Notes: generated by a model from the sequence alone, not told the origin. Positions 31,375-41,306 are shown, counted from the stretch's first letter. The stretch is 64,000 nt of DNA from Lelliottia wanjuensis (GCF_030238365.1 NZ_JASSOT010000066.1:1-64000); one strand, 5' to 3'. Made by a program: numbers and translations.

Positions 31375-32394
31375 ATGTCTCTAACCCGAAAACGACGTAG
31401 TACCGGCAAAGTGACTATCTCGGATGTCGCGCAGCTTGCCGGTGTGGGTACTATGACGGTGTCCCGCGCATTGCGCACGCCTGAGCAGGTTTCCGATAAG
31501 CTACGAGAAAAAATTGAAGCGGCAGTGCAGGAGCTGGGTTATATGCCCAATCTTGCGGCCAGCGCGCTGGCGTCAGCATCGTCCAGGACCATTGCGATGG
31601 TCGTGCCCAATCTGGCAGAGGACGGTTGTTCCGATATGTTTGCCGGATTGCAGCAGGTCCTGCAGCCCGCCGGATACCAGATTATGCTGGCGGAATCGCA
31701 GCACAGGCCTGAGCAGGAAGAGAAATTGCTGGAAACGCTGCTCGCCTCGAATATTGCGGCGGCGATTTTACTCAGCGCGGAACACACGGATACCGTTCGC
31801 CACTGGCTAAAAAACGCCTCGATCCCGGTGATGGAAATGGGCGCGATGCGTGCCGACCCGCTGGATATGAATATCGGCATCGACAACGTCGCGGCGATGT
31901 ACGAACTCACCGAACTGGTGATTCAGCGCGGCTATCAGAATATCGGGCTGTTGTGCGCCAATCAGGAGCAGTGGATTTTCCAGCAGCACCTGCAGGGCTG
32001 GTACAAAGCGATGTTGCGCCACCATATGTCGCCCAATCGGGTGATTAACGCCGCGCTGCCGCCGAACTTCTCGACGGGGGCGTCGCAGCTGCCGGAGTTT
32101 TTACTCGCCTGGCCTGAGCTGGATGCGCTGGTCTGCGTCTCTGACGAACTGGCGTGCGGCGTGCTGTATGAATGTCAGCGCAGACGCATCAAGGTGCCGG
32201 ACGATCTGGCAGTGGTGGGTTTTGGCGATAGCGACGTGAGCCGCGTCTGTCAGCCGCCGCTGACGACCATGGCGGTGCCACATCGGAAGATTGGTGTTGA
32301 AGCGGGACGCGCGCTGCTGGAGCGCTTAAATGGCGACGACTGGCGCGATCAGAAACCGATCGCCTCCAGTCTGTGCTTGCGGGAAAGCTGCTGA
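31375..32394 (+). CDS. LacI-family transcriptional regulator (GntR/IdnR-like)
   Basis: This 339-residue repressor-type regulator has the LacI helix-turn-helix at about residues 15-34 (ISDVAQLAGVGTMTVSRALR) and the hinge helix at about 50-60 (LASALASASSRTIAMVVPN). A periplasmic-binding-like sugar domain follows, with dimerising segments VVGFGDSDVSRV and QPPLTTMAVPHRKIG. The form most resembles gluconate-type regulators. It is divergent from the PTS/transketolase operon and very likely controls it through the palindromes at 31216-31262. Its stop lies three bases from that of yfcD on the other strand. Confidence 0.9.
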   Translation: MSLTRKRRSTGKVTISDVAQLAGVGTMTVSRALRTPEQVSDKLREKIEAAVQELGYMPNLAASALASASSRTIAMVVPNLAEDGCSDMFAGLQQVLQPAGYQIMLAESQHRPEQEEKLLETLLASNIAAAILLSAEHTDTVRHWLKNASIPVMEMGAMRADPLDMNIGIDNVAAMYELTELVIQRGYQNIGLLCANQEQWIFQQHLQGWYKAMLRHHMSPNRVINAALPPNFSTGASQLPEFLLAWPELDALVCVSDELACGVLYECQRRRIKVPDDLAVVGFGDSDVSRVCQPPLTTMAVPHRKIGVEAGRALLERLNGDDWRDQKPIASSLCLRESC

Positions 32395-32397
32395 GAT

Positions 32398-32952
32398 TTA
32401 CTCAGCCTGCTCCTGCTTCTCAGGTTTTGCGGATTCATTTTTGGCGTTGCGGCTCATCCACAGCGCCAGGGCTTTCAGTGAGTCCGGCGTAAATTCATCG
32501 CAACGGGCGGTGATCTCTTCTGGCGTCATCCAGCTCACTTCGCTCACCTCTTCTTCCTGAAGCGCGAATGGCCCGTGGGAAACGCAGCTGAACAACCCGC
32601 CCCAGACGCGACAATGTTTGTCCTCAAAGTAGAACAAACCGTGCTCGGCAAAGGGGACACCGGCGATGCCTAACTCTTCTTCGGCTTCACGACGCGCGGA
32701 ATCCAGCAGGATTTCATCGGCCTGAACGACGCCGCCTGCCGTTGCGTCCAGCATGCCTGGCATAAAGTCTTTCGTTTCAGTACGTCGCTGTACCAGGATC
32801 TTGCCCATACCGTCGTGAACAACGATGTAGGTGGCGCGATGGCGCAGACGTTCAGCCCGCATTTGCTCGCGGCTGGCCTGTGCAATCACTTCATTGTCTT
32901 CGCTGACAATGTCTACCCACTCTGTACTTGCCAAATGACTCTGCTCCACCAT
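32398..32952 (-). CDS. yfcD: Nudix hydrolase YfcD
   Basis: This is a Nudix-box hydrolase whose natural substrate is not established. The Nudix motif, GX5EX7REUXEEXGU, is present at about residues 73-95 ([14 protein letters not shown], then [10 protein letters not shown]). The length is 184, with a slightly longer, charged C-terminus than the E. coli 180. YfcE lies 55 bases upstream on the same strand. Confidence 0.9.
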   Translation of the reverse strand: MVEQSHLASTEWVDIVSEDNEVIAQASREQMRAERLRHRATYIVVHDGMGKILVQRRTETKDFMPGMLDATAGGVVQADEILLDSARREAEEELGIAGVPFAEHGLFYFEDKHCRVWGGLFSCVSHGPFALQEEEVSEVSWMTPEEITARCDEFTPDSLKALALWMSRNAKNESAKPEKQEQAE

Positions 32953-33007
32953 CGGGAACCCTTCTCGTTAAGCGCTCTTTTGGCGCGTTTGACTTTTGAG
33001 GTGTAAC

Positions 33008-33559
33008 TTACGGATTAATGCTGACCTGCGCAATAACTTGCTGATCATTAAGTGCGATAACGCTCAAGAGATTCTCATCCAGAAGGCCATAGCTGGGAGG
33101 ATGTCCCCCTTTCGGAATGCTGATGGAGCCTGGATTGAAATGAACGATATCCCCGTGTAATGCCGCCACCGGAATATGAGTATGACCGTAAACCAGCACA
33201 TCGCCAGTCGCGAGCGGCGGCAGATTCTCCGGGCCAAAAAGATGTCCGTGAGTTAAAAACAGACGGGTATTTTCCAGCAACACCTGCTGCCAGGGGGCCG
33301 TTATCGGGAAGTGAAGCAGCATCTGGTCGACTTCGCTGTCACAGTTGCCGCGCACCGCAATAATTTTATCCGCGTACTGATTCAGTTTTTCCGCCACCTG
33401 CGCCGGAGCGTAGCCTTCCGGGAGCGCATTGCGCGGCCCGTGGTTGAGCACATCACCGAGGATTATCAGCCACTGCGCACCGCTTTCCACAAAGCGTGAC
33501 AGCACGCGTTCCGTCGCGGGCAGCGACCCGTGAATATCCGATGCAAACATGAGTTTCAT
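33008..33559 (-). CDS. yfcE: Phosphodiesterase YfcE
   Basis: This is a calcineurin-like metallophosphoesterase. The E. coli protein hydrolyses phosphodiesters in vitro with Mn2+. The metal-binding residues are visible in order: DIHGS (8-12), GDVLNHG (36-42), GNCD near 71-74, THGHLFG near 104 and GHTHIP near 125. The length of 183 is normal. It lies next to yfcD, and the two could be co-transcribed. Confidence 0.92.
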   Translation of the reverse strand: MKLMFASDIHGSLPATERVLSRFVESGAQWLIILGDVLNHGPRNALPEGYAPAQVAEKLNQYADKIIAVRGNCDSEVDQMLLHFPITAPWQQVLLENTRLFLTHGHLFGPENLPPLATGDVLVYGHTHIPVAALHGDIVHFNPGSISIPKGGHPPSYGLLDENLLSVIALNDQQVIAQVSINP

Positions 33560-33614
33560 CAGGGACTCCTTTCAAATGATCACTGCCCTATGATACCTGA
33601 ACCCACGGGGTTTA

Positions 33615-34337
<723 letters not shown>

Positions 34338-34397
34338 TTATGCGCAGCGCCTATACTCGTTTTTATGGCATGAAATAATGTAAGGACAGGAGTTGAG

Positions 34398-35027
34398 ATG
34401 ATAGACCTCTATTTTGCCCCGACCCCCAACGGACACAAGATCACGCTATTTCTGGAAGAGACGCAGCTGGATTATCGTATTATCAAAGTGGATATCAGCA
34501 AGGGCGATCAGTTCCGGCCTGATTTTCTCGCCATCTCGCCCAACAATAAAATCCCCGCTATTGTCGATCACGCTCCGGCGGACGGCGGCAGGCCGCTGAG
34601 TCTGTTTGAATCCGGCGAGATCCTGCTTTATCTGGCGGAGAAAACTGGGAAGCTGCTGAGCGGCGAACTGCGCGAGCGCCACCACACGCTACAGTGGCTG
34701 TTCTGGCAGTCGAGCGGGCTTGGCCCAAGCCTCGGGCAAAACCATCACTTCAACCATTTCGCCCCGCAGCCGATTCCTTATGCTATCGAACGCTATCAGG
34801 TGGAGACACAGCGGCTTTACGGCGTGATGAACAAGCGGCTGGAAAAATCCCCGTGGCTGGGCGGGGACCATTACAGCATCGCCGATATTGCCTGCTGGCC
34901 GTGGATCAACGCCCACGTGCGCCAGCGAATCGACCTTGCGACTTATCCCGCCGTGAACAACTGGTTCGAGCGAATTCGCAATCGCCCGGCGACAGAACGC
35001 GCGATGCAGAAGGCGCAACAAATTTAA
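34398..35027 (+). CDS. yfcG: Disulfide-bond oxidoreductase YfcG (GST fold)
   Basis: This is a glutathione-S-transferase-fold enzyme that in E. coli acts as a disulfide reductase using glutathione rather than as a classical transferase. The key region near the active site is PTPNGHK at 8-14, with Thr9 and Asn11. The GST motif ESGEILLYLAEKTG (72-85) contacts the glutathione glutamyl group. It has 209 residues, six fewer than the E. coli 215 at the C-terminus. It is followed by folX after 72 bases. Confidence 0.92.
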   Translation: MIDLYFAPTPNGHKITLFLEETQLDYRIIKVDISKGDQFRPDFLAISPNNKIPAIVDHAPADGGRPLSLFESGEILLYLAEKTGKLLSGELRERHHTLQWLFWQSSGLGPSLGQNHHFNHFAPQPIPYAIERYQVETQRLYGVMNKRLEKSPWLGGDHYSIADIACWPWINAHVRQRIDLATYPAVNNWFERIRNRPATERAMQKAQQI

Positions 35028-35099
35028 GCGCCCGCCCCGTTGGGCGCGCCGAAAATCCTCATGTATTATGATCTGAATAACAAACAGAGGAAGCCTGCA

Positions 35100-35462
35100 A
35101 TGTCACAGCATGACGCTATTATTCGTATAAAAAACTTACGCTTACGCACTTTTATCGGCATTAAACCTGAAGAGATTGAAAATCGTCAGGACATCGTGAT
35201 TAACGTGGTGATCCACTACCCGGCCGAGAAAGCGCGCGCCAGCGAAGACATCAACGATGCCCTGAACTATCGCACCATCACCAAGAGCATCATTAAGTAC
35301 GTGGAGAATAACCGCTTCTCATTGCTGGAAAAATTAACTCAGGATGTGCTCGACATCGCACGCGAACATCACTGGGTCACTTATGCTGAAGTGGAAATCG
35401 ATAAACTTCACGCGCTGCGTTACGCCGACTCGGTCTCCATGACCCTGAGCTGGCAACGCTAA
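35100..35462 (+). CDS. folX: Dihydroneopterin triphosphate 2'-epimerase
   Basis: This small enzyme epimerises dihydroneopterin triphosphate to dihydromonapterin triphosphate, on the way to the monapterin cofactor. The 120-residue T-fold protein starts at the ATG at 35100 (MSQHDAII) after AGAGGAAG. The whole length matches E. coli FolX, including the active-site segment [17 protein letters not shown] at the C-terminus. The open frame begins 20 codons earlier, but those codons have no match. yfcH follows after 19 bases. Confidence 0.95.
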   Translation: MSQHDAIIRIKNLRLRTFIGIKPEEIENRQDIVINVVIHYPAEKARASEDINDALNYRTITKSIIKYVENNRFSLLEKLTQDVLDIAREHHWVTYAEVEIDKLHALRYADSVSMTLSWQR

Positions 35463-35481
35463 GCGCAATCCCGGAGGTAGT

Positions 35482-36375
35482 ATGAAGATTCTGGTGACTG
35501 GCGGTACAGGCCTGATTGGTCGTCATCTCATTTCGCGTCTGCAGGTGCTGCATCATGAGATTACCGTGGTGACGCGCAATGCAGAGAAAGCCCGTCAGGT
35601 GCTGGGAAAAGACGTTGGCATCTGGAAGGGCCTCGCTGAGCATCAGAATCTGGACGGCTTCGACGCCGTCATCAACCTCGCAGGCGAGCCTATCGCCGAC
35701 AAACGCTGGACCGAAGAGCAAAAACAGCGGCTGTGCGAGAGCCGCTGGAACATCACGCAAAAGCTGGTCGATCTGTTCCACGCCAGCACTACCCCGCCGT
35801 CGGTGCTGATTTCCGGCTCGGCGGCCGGGTATTACGGCGATCTCGGGGAAGTGGTCGTCACCGAAGAAGAGCCGCCGCACAACGAATTCACCCACAAACT
35901 CTGCGCGCGCTGGGAGCAAATCGCCTGCGGCGCGCAAAGCGACACGACTCGCGTCTGCCTGCTGCGAACCGGCGTGGTGCTGGCGCCTAAAGGCGGCATT
36001 CTGGCGAAGATGTTGCCGGTGTTTAAACTTGGTCTCGGCGGCCCGATGGGCAGCGGTCGTCAGTATCTGGCGTGGATCCACATCGACGATATGGTCAACG
36101 GCATTCTGTGGTTGCTGGATAACGATCTGCACGGCCCGTTCAATATGGTTTCGCCCTATCCGGTGCGTAACGAACAGTTCGCCCATGCGCTGGGCCACGC
36201 CCTGAAACGCCCGGCGGTTCTGCGCGCCCCAGCCACCGCCATTCGCCTGATGATGGGCGAATCGTCAGTGCTGGTGTTGGGGGGGCAACGCGCCCTGCCA
36301 AAACGGCTGGAAGCGTCAGGGTTTGCGTTTCGCTGGTATGACTTAGAAGAAGCCCTGGGAGATGTGGTGGGTTAA
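35482..36375 (+). CDS. yfcH: NAD(P)-dependent epimerase-like YfcH (SDR family)
   Basis: This extended short-chain dehydrogenase/reductase has a Rossmann motif, [12 protein letters not shown], at residues 5-16. The middle carries [10 protein letters not shown] and the conserved C-terminal DUF1731 region with [15 protein letters not shown] strong GGAGGTAG site precedes the start, and it is probably co-transcribed with folX. Its substrate is unknown. The length of 297 equals E. coli. Confidence 0.92.
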   Translation: MKILVTGGTGLIGRHLISRLQVLHHEITVVTRNAEKARQVLGKDVGIWKGLAEHQNLDGFDAVINLAGEPIADKRWTEEQKQRLCESRWNITQKLVDLFHASTTPPSVLISGSAAGYYGDLGEVVVTEEEPPHNEFTHKLCARWEQIACGAQSDTTRVCLLRTGVVLAPKGGILAKMLPVFKLGLGGPMGSGRQYLAWIHIDDMVNGILWLLDNDLHGPFNMVSPYPVRNEQFAHALGHALKRPAVLRAPATAIRLMMGESSVLVLGGQRALPKRLEASGFAFRWYDLEEALGDVVG

Positions 36376-36432
36376 ATCTGCCGTGTCGCTTATGGTAGAG
36401 TCGTACGTCAGACTCCCCAGAATGGCGACACT

Positions 36433-36966
36433 ATGGCGACAATCACCACTCCCCGACTTCAGCTTTCCCCGTTCAAACCCTCCGACTGGGCGTTCTTCCG
36501 CTCGCTGCGCGAAGACCGCGCTATCATGCGCTATATGGCGGCCATCGGCCCTGAAAAAGAGACGCGACGGTTGTTCGCCATCCGCCTCGCGGCACCGCAT
36601 ACCTTCGTGATCCGCTCCCGTCATGATGACACGCCGCTAGGCGATATCGGCCTGCAAATCAGTGCGAAGTATCGGGAAGAGGCGGATATCGGCTACACGG
36701 TGATCCCGCAGGCGCAGGGAAAAGGCATTGCCAGCGAGGCGCTGCGCGCGGTGTGTGACTATGCATTCACTGAGACGGGCGTGAAAGCGATCAATGCCTA
36801 CGTTTTGGCGGATAACGCCGGTTCCGTGCGGGTGCTGGAAAAGATGGGTTTTGTGCGCACTCAGGTGTTGGAAAAAGCCTATGAGATCGATGGCGTTCGG
36901 TATGACGACTGGGTTTATCGGTTGGAGTGTGGTGCGGGCGGCACTGCGTTTGCCCGGCCTACATAA
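36433..36966 (+). CDS. GNAT acetyltransferase (RimJ/RimL-like)
   Basis: This 177-residue GNAT-fold protein has the acetyl-CoA loop QAQGKGIA at residues 93-100 and the motif AINAYVLADNAGSVRVLEKMGF near 117-138, matching the RimJ/RimL family. What it acetylates cannot be told. It takes the place of the rpnB gene of E. coli K-12 between yfcH and hisP. The last eight or so codons are encoded by a REP element (from about 36934), so the C-terminal tail GGTAFARPT is probably recent and dispensable. Confidence 0.85.
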   Translation: MATITTPRLQLSPFKPSDWAFFRSLREDRAIMRYMAAIGPEKETRRLFAIRLAAPHTFVIRSRHDDTPLGDIGLQISAKYREEADIGYTVIPQAQGKGIASEALRAVCDYAFTETGVKAINAYVLADNAGSVRVLEKMGFVRTQVLEKAYEIDGVRYDDWVYRLECGAGGTAFARPT

Positions 36967-37000
36967 CTCGTAGGCCCGGTAAGCGCAGCGCCACCGGGCG
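36934..37000. repeat. BIME between the GNAT gene and hisP
   Basis: Two REP palindromes in opposite orientation (about 36934-36962 and 36970-37000) lie between convergent genes. The first overlaps the final codons of the GNAT gene, whose stop (TAA at 36964-36966) falls just after it. Confidence 0.85.
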
Positions 37001-37006
37001 ACAAAA

Positions 37007-37780
37007 CTACTTGAGCGATCCCTTCAGGAACTGCTGCAAACGCGGGCTCTTCGGGTTCGCCAGCACCTCGTCCGGATGCCCCTGCTCTTCGATAATGCCC
37101 TGATGCAGGAAGATCACGTGGTTAGAGACGTTACGGGCGAAGCCCATCTCGTGCGTCACCACCACCATCGTTTTCCCCTCTTCAGCGAGCTTCTGCATAA
37201 TGCGCAGCACTTCGCCCACCAGCTCAGGGTCGAGCGCGGAAGTCGGCTCATCAAACAGCAGCACTTCTGGCTCCATCGCCAGCGCACGGGCGATAGAGAC
37301 GCGCTGCTGCTGACCGCCGGACAGATGCACCGGGTATTTAATCTGCTGGCGCTCGTCGATCCCCACTTTCGCCAGGTATTTCACCGCGCGCTCGCGCGCT
37401 TCCTGTTTGCTTAAGCCGAGAACCTGAATCGGCGCTTCCATCACGTTCTCCAGCACCGTCATGTGGCTCCAGAGGTTAAAGTGCTGGAAGACCATCGTCA
37501 GGCGCGTGCGCAGCAGGCGCAGCTGATTTTTATCCGCCACTTTCAGCTGCCCGTCTTTGTCACGCACCAGATTGATATTCTGCCCGCTGACGATAATCGA
37601 GCCTTCGCTCGGTTTTTCGAGGAAGTTAATGCAGCGCAGGAAGGTACTTTTTCCCGAACCGGATGAGCCGATAATACTGATCACATCGCCCGCATTCGCC
37701 GTGAGCGATACCCCTTTCAGCACTTCATGTTCGCCGTAGCGTTTGTGCAGATCGATAACGTTTAATTTATTTTCAGACAT
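37007..37780 (-). CDS. hisP: Histidine/lysine-arginine-ornithine ABC transporter ATPase
   Basis: This cytoplasmic ATPase powers the HisQM permease for histidine and, with ArgT, for lysine, arginine and ornithine. Walker A is GSSGSGKST at residues 38-46. The signature [16 protein letters not shown] is near 153 and Walker [15 protein letters not shown] near 173, followed by the switch His (VVTHEMGFA). The length of 257 is exact. It is last in the operon, 7 bases after hisM. Confidence 0.98.
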   Translation of the reverse strand: MSENKLNVIDLHKRYGEHEVLKGVSLTANAGDVISIIGSSGSGKSTFLRCINFLEKPSEGSIIVSGQNINLVRDKDGQLKVADKNQLRLLRTRLTMVFQHFNLWSHMTVLENVMEAPIQVLGLSKQEARERAVKYLAKVGIDERQQIKYPVHLSGGQQQRVSIARALAMEPEVLLFDEPTSALDPELVGEVLRIMQKLAEEGKTMVVVTHEMGFARNVSNHVIFLHQGIIEEQGHPDEVLANPKSPRLQQFLKGSLK

Positions 37781-37787
37781 CGTTTTC

Positions 37788-38504
37788 TCAGTGCGTCGAA
37801 GTAGGTTTCATGTGCTGCAACCAGCGTTTTTCTGCCTTACGGAACAGGCTAATCAGGACGTACGAAATGATCAAATACAGCACCGCGGCGATGCCGAAGG
37901 CGGTAAAGGGCTGGTAAGTCGCCGAGTTAATATCACGCGCGATTTTCAGCAGGTCCGGCACGGTGGCGGTAAATGCCAGCGCCGTCGAGTGCAGCATCAG
38001 AATCACTTCGTTGCTGTACGCCGGCAGCGCGATACGCAGCGCCGAAGGCATAATAATGCAGCGATAGAGTTTCACGGACGAGAAGCCGTAGGCGCGCGCC
38101 GCTTCAATCTCACCGTACGGCACAGAGCGAATGGCCCCGGCGAAGATCTCGGTGGTGTAAGCGCAGGTGTTCAGCGTCAGCGCCAGCACGGTACAGTTCA
38201 GCCCGCTGCGAAAGAACGCGTTGAGCATTTCGGTGCCTTTGACGATCTCCAGCGTATACATCCCGGAGTAAAAGACCAGCAGCTGAACGTACAGCGGCGT
38301 ACCGCGAAACACATAGGTGAACAGCCAGATCGGGAAGCGAATGTATTTGTTTTCCGACACCCGGCCAATGGACAAAAACACCGCCAGAATCCCGCCCATC
38401 ACTACGGACGAAATCAGCAGCCACAGGGTGATCGCCACGCCGGTAAAGCGATAGCCATCGGTCCACAGCAGCGATTTCCAGTATTCCTGAATAATCTCAA
38501 TCAC
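37788..38504 (-). CDS. hisM: Basic amino acid ABC transporter permease HisM
   Basis: This is an integral membrane permease that pairs with HisQ. It has 238 residues and five helices. The loop [20 protein letters not shown] near residue 132 is the EAA motif that docks on HisP. It overlaps hisQ by 4 bases. Confidence 0.97.
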   Translation of the reverse strand: MIEIIQEYWKSLLWTDGYRFTGVAITLWLLISSVVMGGILAVFLSIGRVSENKYIRFPIWLFTYVFRGTPLYVQLLVFYSGMYTLEIVKGTEMLNAFFRSGLNCTVLALTLNTCAYTTEIFAGAIRSVPYGEIEAARAYGFSSVKLYRCIIMPSALRIALPAYSNEVILMLHSTALAFTATVPDLLKIARDINSATYQPFTAFGIAAVLYLIISYVLISLFRKAEKRWLQHMKPTSTH

Positions 38505-39187
38505 AGGTCAGCCCTCTTCACACCCACGGAGTAGCGACGTTCGAGAAGAAGCAGCACACCATTGGAGACGGTAGTAAACACCAGATAAATCACGCCGCAC
38601 ACCACGGCAAAATAGAAGGGTTCCCAGGTGCTCTTGCCCGCAAGCTGCGTGGCTTTCACCACATCTTCCAGCCCGAGGAGGGAAACCAGCGCCGTCGCTT
38701 TAAGGATCACCTGCCAGTTGTTGCCGATGCCCGGTAAGGCAAAGCGCATCATGGCCGGGAACATAATCCGACGGAAGATTTGTGAGGAGGTAAAACCGAA
38801 GGCGGTTGCCGCCTCGATGTGGCCTTTGGGTACGGCCATGTATGCGCCACGGAAGGTTTCCGTGAAATAGGCGCCGTAGATAAAGCCGAGGGTGATAATA
38901 CCGGCCACCATCGGGTCGATATCAATTTGCGACATCCCCACGGCATCCGTCACGCTGTTGAGCGCGATTTGCAGACCGTAGAAAATGAGCAGCATCAACA
39001 CCAGATCGGGCACACCGCGAATCAGCGTGGTGTAGCCTTCAAAAATCAGCGCCAGTACCCGATTACTTGAGAGTTTCGCTCCCGCACCCGCCAGGCCTAT
39101 CAGCACCGCCAGCACCACTGAACTGAGGGCCAGTTCTAGAGTAACGAGCGCGCCTTGTAAAATAACGCCAGAAAATCCGTACAGCAT
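38501..39187 (-). CDS. hisQ: Basic amino acid ABC transporter permease HisQ
   Basis: This is the second permease subunit of the histidine transporter. The ATG at 39187 (MLYGFSG) gives 228 residues, the E. coli length. An upstream extension of nine codons reads MTTHDRAGL and is not part of the family. The EAA loop HIEAATAFGFTSSQIFRRI lies near 137. Five helices are visible. A strong hairpin lies between it and hisJ. Confidence 0.97.
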   Translation of the reverse strand: MLYGFSGVILQGALVTLELALSSVVLAVLIGLAGAGAKLSSNRVLALIFEGYTTLIRGVPDLVLMLLIFYGLQIALNSVTDAVGMSQIDIDPMVAGIITLGFIYGAYFTETFRGAYMAVPKGHIEAATAFGFTSSQIFRRIMFPAMMRFALPGIGNNWQVILKATALVSLLGLEDVVKATQLAGKSTWEPFYFAVVCGVIYLVFTTVSNGVLLLLERRYSVGVKRADL

Positions 39188-39226
39188 AAGGCCTGCCCTG
39201 TCGTGAGTGGTCACACCGTGTCTTTT

Positions 39227-39249
39227 CCCCTCCCGAAACGCGGGAGGGG
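39227..39249 (-). terminator. hisJ-hisQ intergenic hairpin
   Basis: A 9-bp perfect GC-rich stem (39227-39235 with 39241-39249, CCCCTCCCG/CGGGAGGGG), loop AAACG, follows hisJ by 23 bases, then four to five T on the minus strand. In Salmonella a REP sits in this gap and lets the abundant binding protein be made in excess of the permease. This hairpin could serve the same end as an attenuator. Confidence 0.7.
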
Positions 39250-39272
39250 CCGCACGTTATATAACGGGGCGA

Positions 39273-40055
39273 TTAGCCGCCGTAGACATCAAAGTCGAAG
39301 TATTTCTTCGCCAGTTTTTCGTAAGTGCCGTCTGCACGCATTTCGGCAAAGGCTTTGTTCAGTGCTTCACGCAGTTCGTTGTCTTCTTTGCGCAGGCCCA
39401 TGCCGGTGCCGACGCCAAAGAGTTTCTCGTCCTTAATGGACGGACCGCCGAACTTATAATCTTTCCCAACCGGCTGCTTGAGGAAACCTTCGCTGGCAGC
39501 CACTTCGTCCTGGAACGCAGCGTCAATACGGCCTGCGGTCAGGTCAGCGTAGATGTTTTCCTGGCCCTGATAAGAGACGATTTCAATCCCTTTTGGTGCC
39601 CAGTGTTCATTGCCGTAGGTTTCCTGGGTGGTGCCCTGCAGCACGCCGACGCGTTTGCCTTTCAGGGACTCCAGCGTTGGCTGAATGTCAGAAGACTTAG
39701 CCACCACCAGACGCGAATCCGCGGCATAGAGTTTGTCGGTGAAGGCAATCTCCTGCTGACGTTTTTCGGTGATGGAGAGGGAGGACATAATCACGTCGAT
39801 TTTTTTGGCTTTCAGCGAGGGGATCAGCGCATCCAGCGGGTTTTCAACGTAGGTACATTGCGTTTTGATGCGTTTGCACAGCTCGTTGGCGATATCGATG
39901 TCAAAACCCACCAGTTCACCTTTCGAATTCTTCGATTCAAACGGGGCATAAGTCGGATCGGTACCGATACGCACTTTTTGCGGAATGGCGGCAAAAGCAG
40001 CGGTAGCGCTGGAAAAGGCCAGCACCAGAGAAAGCGACAACACCAGTTTTTTCAT
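39273..40055 (-). CDS. hisJ: Periplasmic histidine-binding protein
   Basis: This periplasmic substrate-binding protein captures histidine for HisQMP. The N-terminus is a classic Sec signal ([20 protein letters not shown], then FA|AIP) cut near residue 22. The mature protein has the SBP_bac_3 family features: [18 protein letters not shown] start, the pair of cysteines in CKRIKTQC that form a disulfide, and [12 protein letters not shown]. The start is ATG 40055 (260 residues). A four-codon upstream start (MRIN) is possible but unlikely. Confidence 0.98.
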   Translation of the reverse strand: MKKLVLSLSLVLAFSSATAAFAAIPQKVRIGTDPTYAPFESKNSKGELVGFDIDIANELCKRIKTQCTYVENPLDALIPSLKAKKIDVIMSSLSITEKRQQEIAFTDKLYAADSRLVVAKSSDIQPTLESLKGKRVGVLQGTTQETYGNEHWAPKGIEIVSYQGQENIYADLTAGRIDAAFQDEVAASEGFLKQPVGKDYKFGGPSIKDEKLFGVGTGMGLRKEDNELREALNKAFAEMRADGTYEKLAKKYFDFDVYGG

Positions 40056-40176
40056 GTTTATCCTCAACAGACTGTCTTCTTACGGGATTTTACGACGGGG
40101 GAGTGTCGTTAATGTGCCATTAATCCCCTTAGCAAGGCAAAGTATAATGCCCGCCAGATGGAAATTTTTGCATCAT

Positions 40177-40196
40177 AAGTGCTTAACTATGCACTT
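40177..40196 (-). promoter_or_regulatory. Candidate ARG box upstream of hisJ
   Basis: The 20-nt palindrome AAGTGC-TTAACTAT-GCACTT lies about 120 bases before the hisJ start. It shares several conserved positions with the ARG-box consensus. E. coli ArgR is known to repress hisJ. A -10-like TATACT follows on the minus strand at 40146-40141, with no clear -35. The assignment is tentative. Confidence 0.4.
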
Positions 40197-40202
40197 GACG
40201 AC

Positions 40203-40233
40203 CCAAAATGGTGCGCTTTTTGCACCATTTTGG
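40203..40233 (-). other. Perfect 12-bp hairpin between argT and hisJ
   Basis: CCAAAATGGTGC at 40203-40214 pairs with GCACCATTTTGG at 40222-40233, loop GCTTTTT, about 35 bases after the argT stop. No U tract follows on the minus strand, so read-through into hisJ is likely. The arms also hold GGTGC/GCACC, the half-sites of NtrC-type boxes, though in the opposite order. Confidence 0.6.
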
Positions 40234-40266
40234 ATCCAACACATCCGAATGCCCCGTCAGTGACGA

Positions 40267-41049
40267 TTAATCACCGTATACGTTGAAGTCGAAATATTTC
40301 TTCGCCAGTTTGTCGTAGGTGCCATCTTTGCGCAGTTCAGCAAAGGCTTTGTCGAAGGCCGCTTTCAGCTCTTTGTCGTCTTTACGCAGGCCAATCCCGG
40401 TGCCGTCACCGAAATATTTTTTATCTTTCACCGACGGACCGGCAAAGGCAAACTCTTTACCCGCAGGCTGTTTCAGGAAGCCTTCGCTCGCCGCCACTTC
40501 GTCCTGGAATGCCGCATCCAGACGCCCTGCAGCCAGGTCAGAATAGATCAGATCCTGGTTCTGGTACGCGACCACATCGACGCCTTTTTCGCGCCAGTCG
40601 GCGTTAGCAAAACCTTCCTGCGTAGAGCCCTGCAGCACGCCAACGTGTTTGCCTTTCAGCGATTCGATCGTTGGCTGGATTGGGGAGCCTTTCGCCGCGA
40701 TCAGACGGGAGTCAGCCGCGTAGAGCTTGTCAGAGAAGGCAATCTCCTGCTGACGTTTTTCAGTAATGGAGAGTGAAGAGATAATGGCATCGATTTTCTT
40801 GGCTTTCAGCGACGGGATTAACGCATCAAAATCGCTGCCCACCCATGTGCATTTCACCTGCATGCGCTTGCACATTTCATTTCCCAGATCGATATCAAAG
40901 CCGACGAAGTCGCCTTTCGCATCCTTGGACGAGAATGGCGCGTAAGTGGCGTCAGTACCGATACGCACTGTCTGAGGAAGTGCCGCATAGCTGCTCGCTG
41001 CCGCACTTAATCCCACCAGCAGAGACAGAGCCAGAACCGTCTTCTTCAT
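40267..41049 (-). CDS. argT: Lysine/arginine/ornithine-binding periplasmic protein
   Basis: This is the second periplasmic binding protein that feeds HisQMP, delivering lysine, arginine and ornithine. It is closely related to HisJ, as the parallel order of motifs shows ([40 protein letters not shown]). The signal peptide is residues 1-22, and Cys residues in CKRMQVKC form the disulfide. The length is 260. It has its own sigma-54-type promoter upstream and is followed by a hairpin and hisJ. Confidence 0.98.
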   Translation of the reverse strand: MKKTVLALSLLVGLSAAASSYAALPQTVRIGTDATYAPFSSKDAKGDFVGFDIDLGNEMCKRMQVKCTWVGSDFDALIPSLKAKKIDAIISSLSITEKRQQEIAFSDKLYAADSRLIAAKGSPIQPTIESLKGKHVGVLQGSTQEGFANADWREKGVDVVAYQNQDLIYSDLAAGRLDAAFQDEVAASEGFLKQPAGKEFAFAGPSVKDKKYFGDGTGIGLRKDDKELKAAFDKAFAELRKDGTYDKLAKKYFDFNVYGD

Positions 41050-41116
41050 ACATTTACCCTCAAGTGTCGTGATTTTCTTATGGTTTATGTTGTGTGTTGT
41101 GTAACAGGCGTTCTCT

Positions 41117-41132
41117 TGCAGGTCTTATGCCA
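41117..41132 (-). promoter_or_regulatory. Sigma-54 promoter of argT
   Basis: On the minus strand the sequence TGGCATAAGACCTGCA has the GG and GC of the -24/-12 consensus (TGGCAY-N5-TTGCW) exactly ten bases apart. It lies 68 bases upstream of the argT start. Salmonella argT is known to be nitrogen-controlled through NtrC and sigma-54. Confidence 0.75.
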
Positions 41133-41287
41133 TATTGCCGACGGGTCAAAAATTCGACGTTAAATATGTTAATAAAACGTTGCGATATTGCCTTAATAAG
41201 GAAAGATAGCAGGTCTGCCAAACGAACCGGAGAGGGAGAAAGGGAAAAAACGAATTAAATGTCGAGGATATGATCGCGGTTGCATAA

Positions 41288-41306
41288 TTGCCCCGCAACG
41301 GGGCAA
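41288..41306 (-). terminator. ubiX terminator-like hairpin
   Basis: An 8-bp perfect stem (TTGCCCCG at 41288-41295 with CGGGGCAA at 41299-41306) with a three-base CAA loop lies about 34 bases after the ubiX stop on the minus strand. The following sequence (TTATGC) is not a clear U run, so it may be a pause or a weak terminator. Confidence 0.55.
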
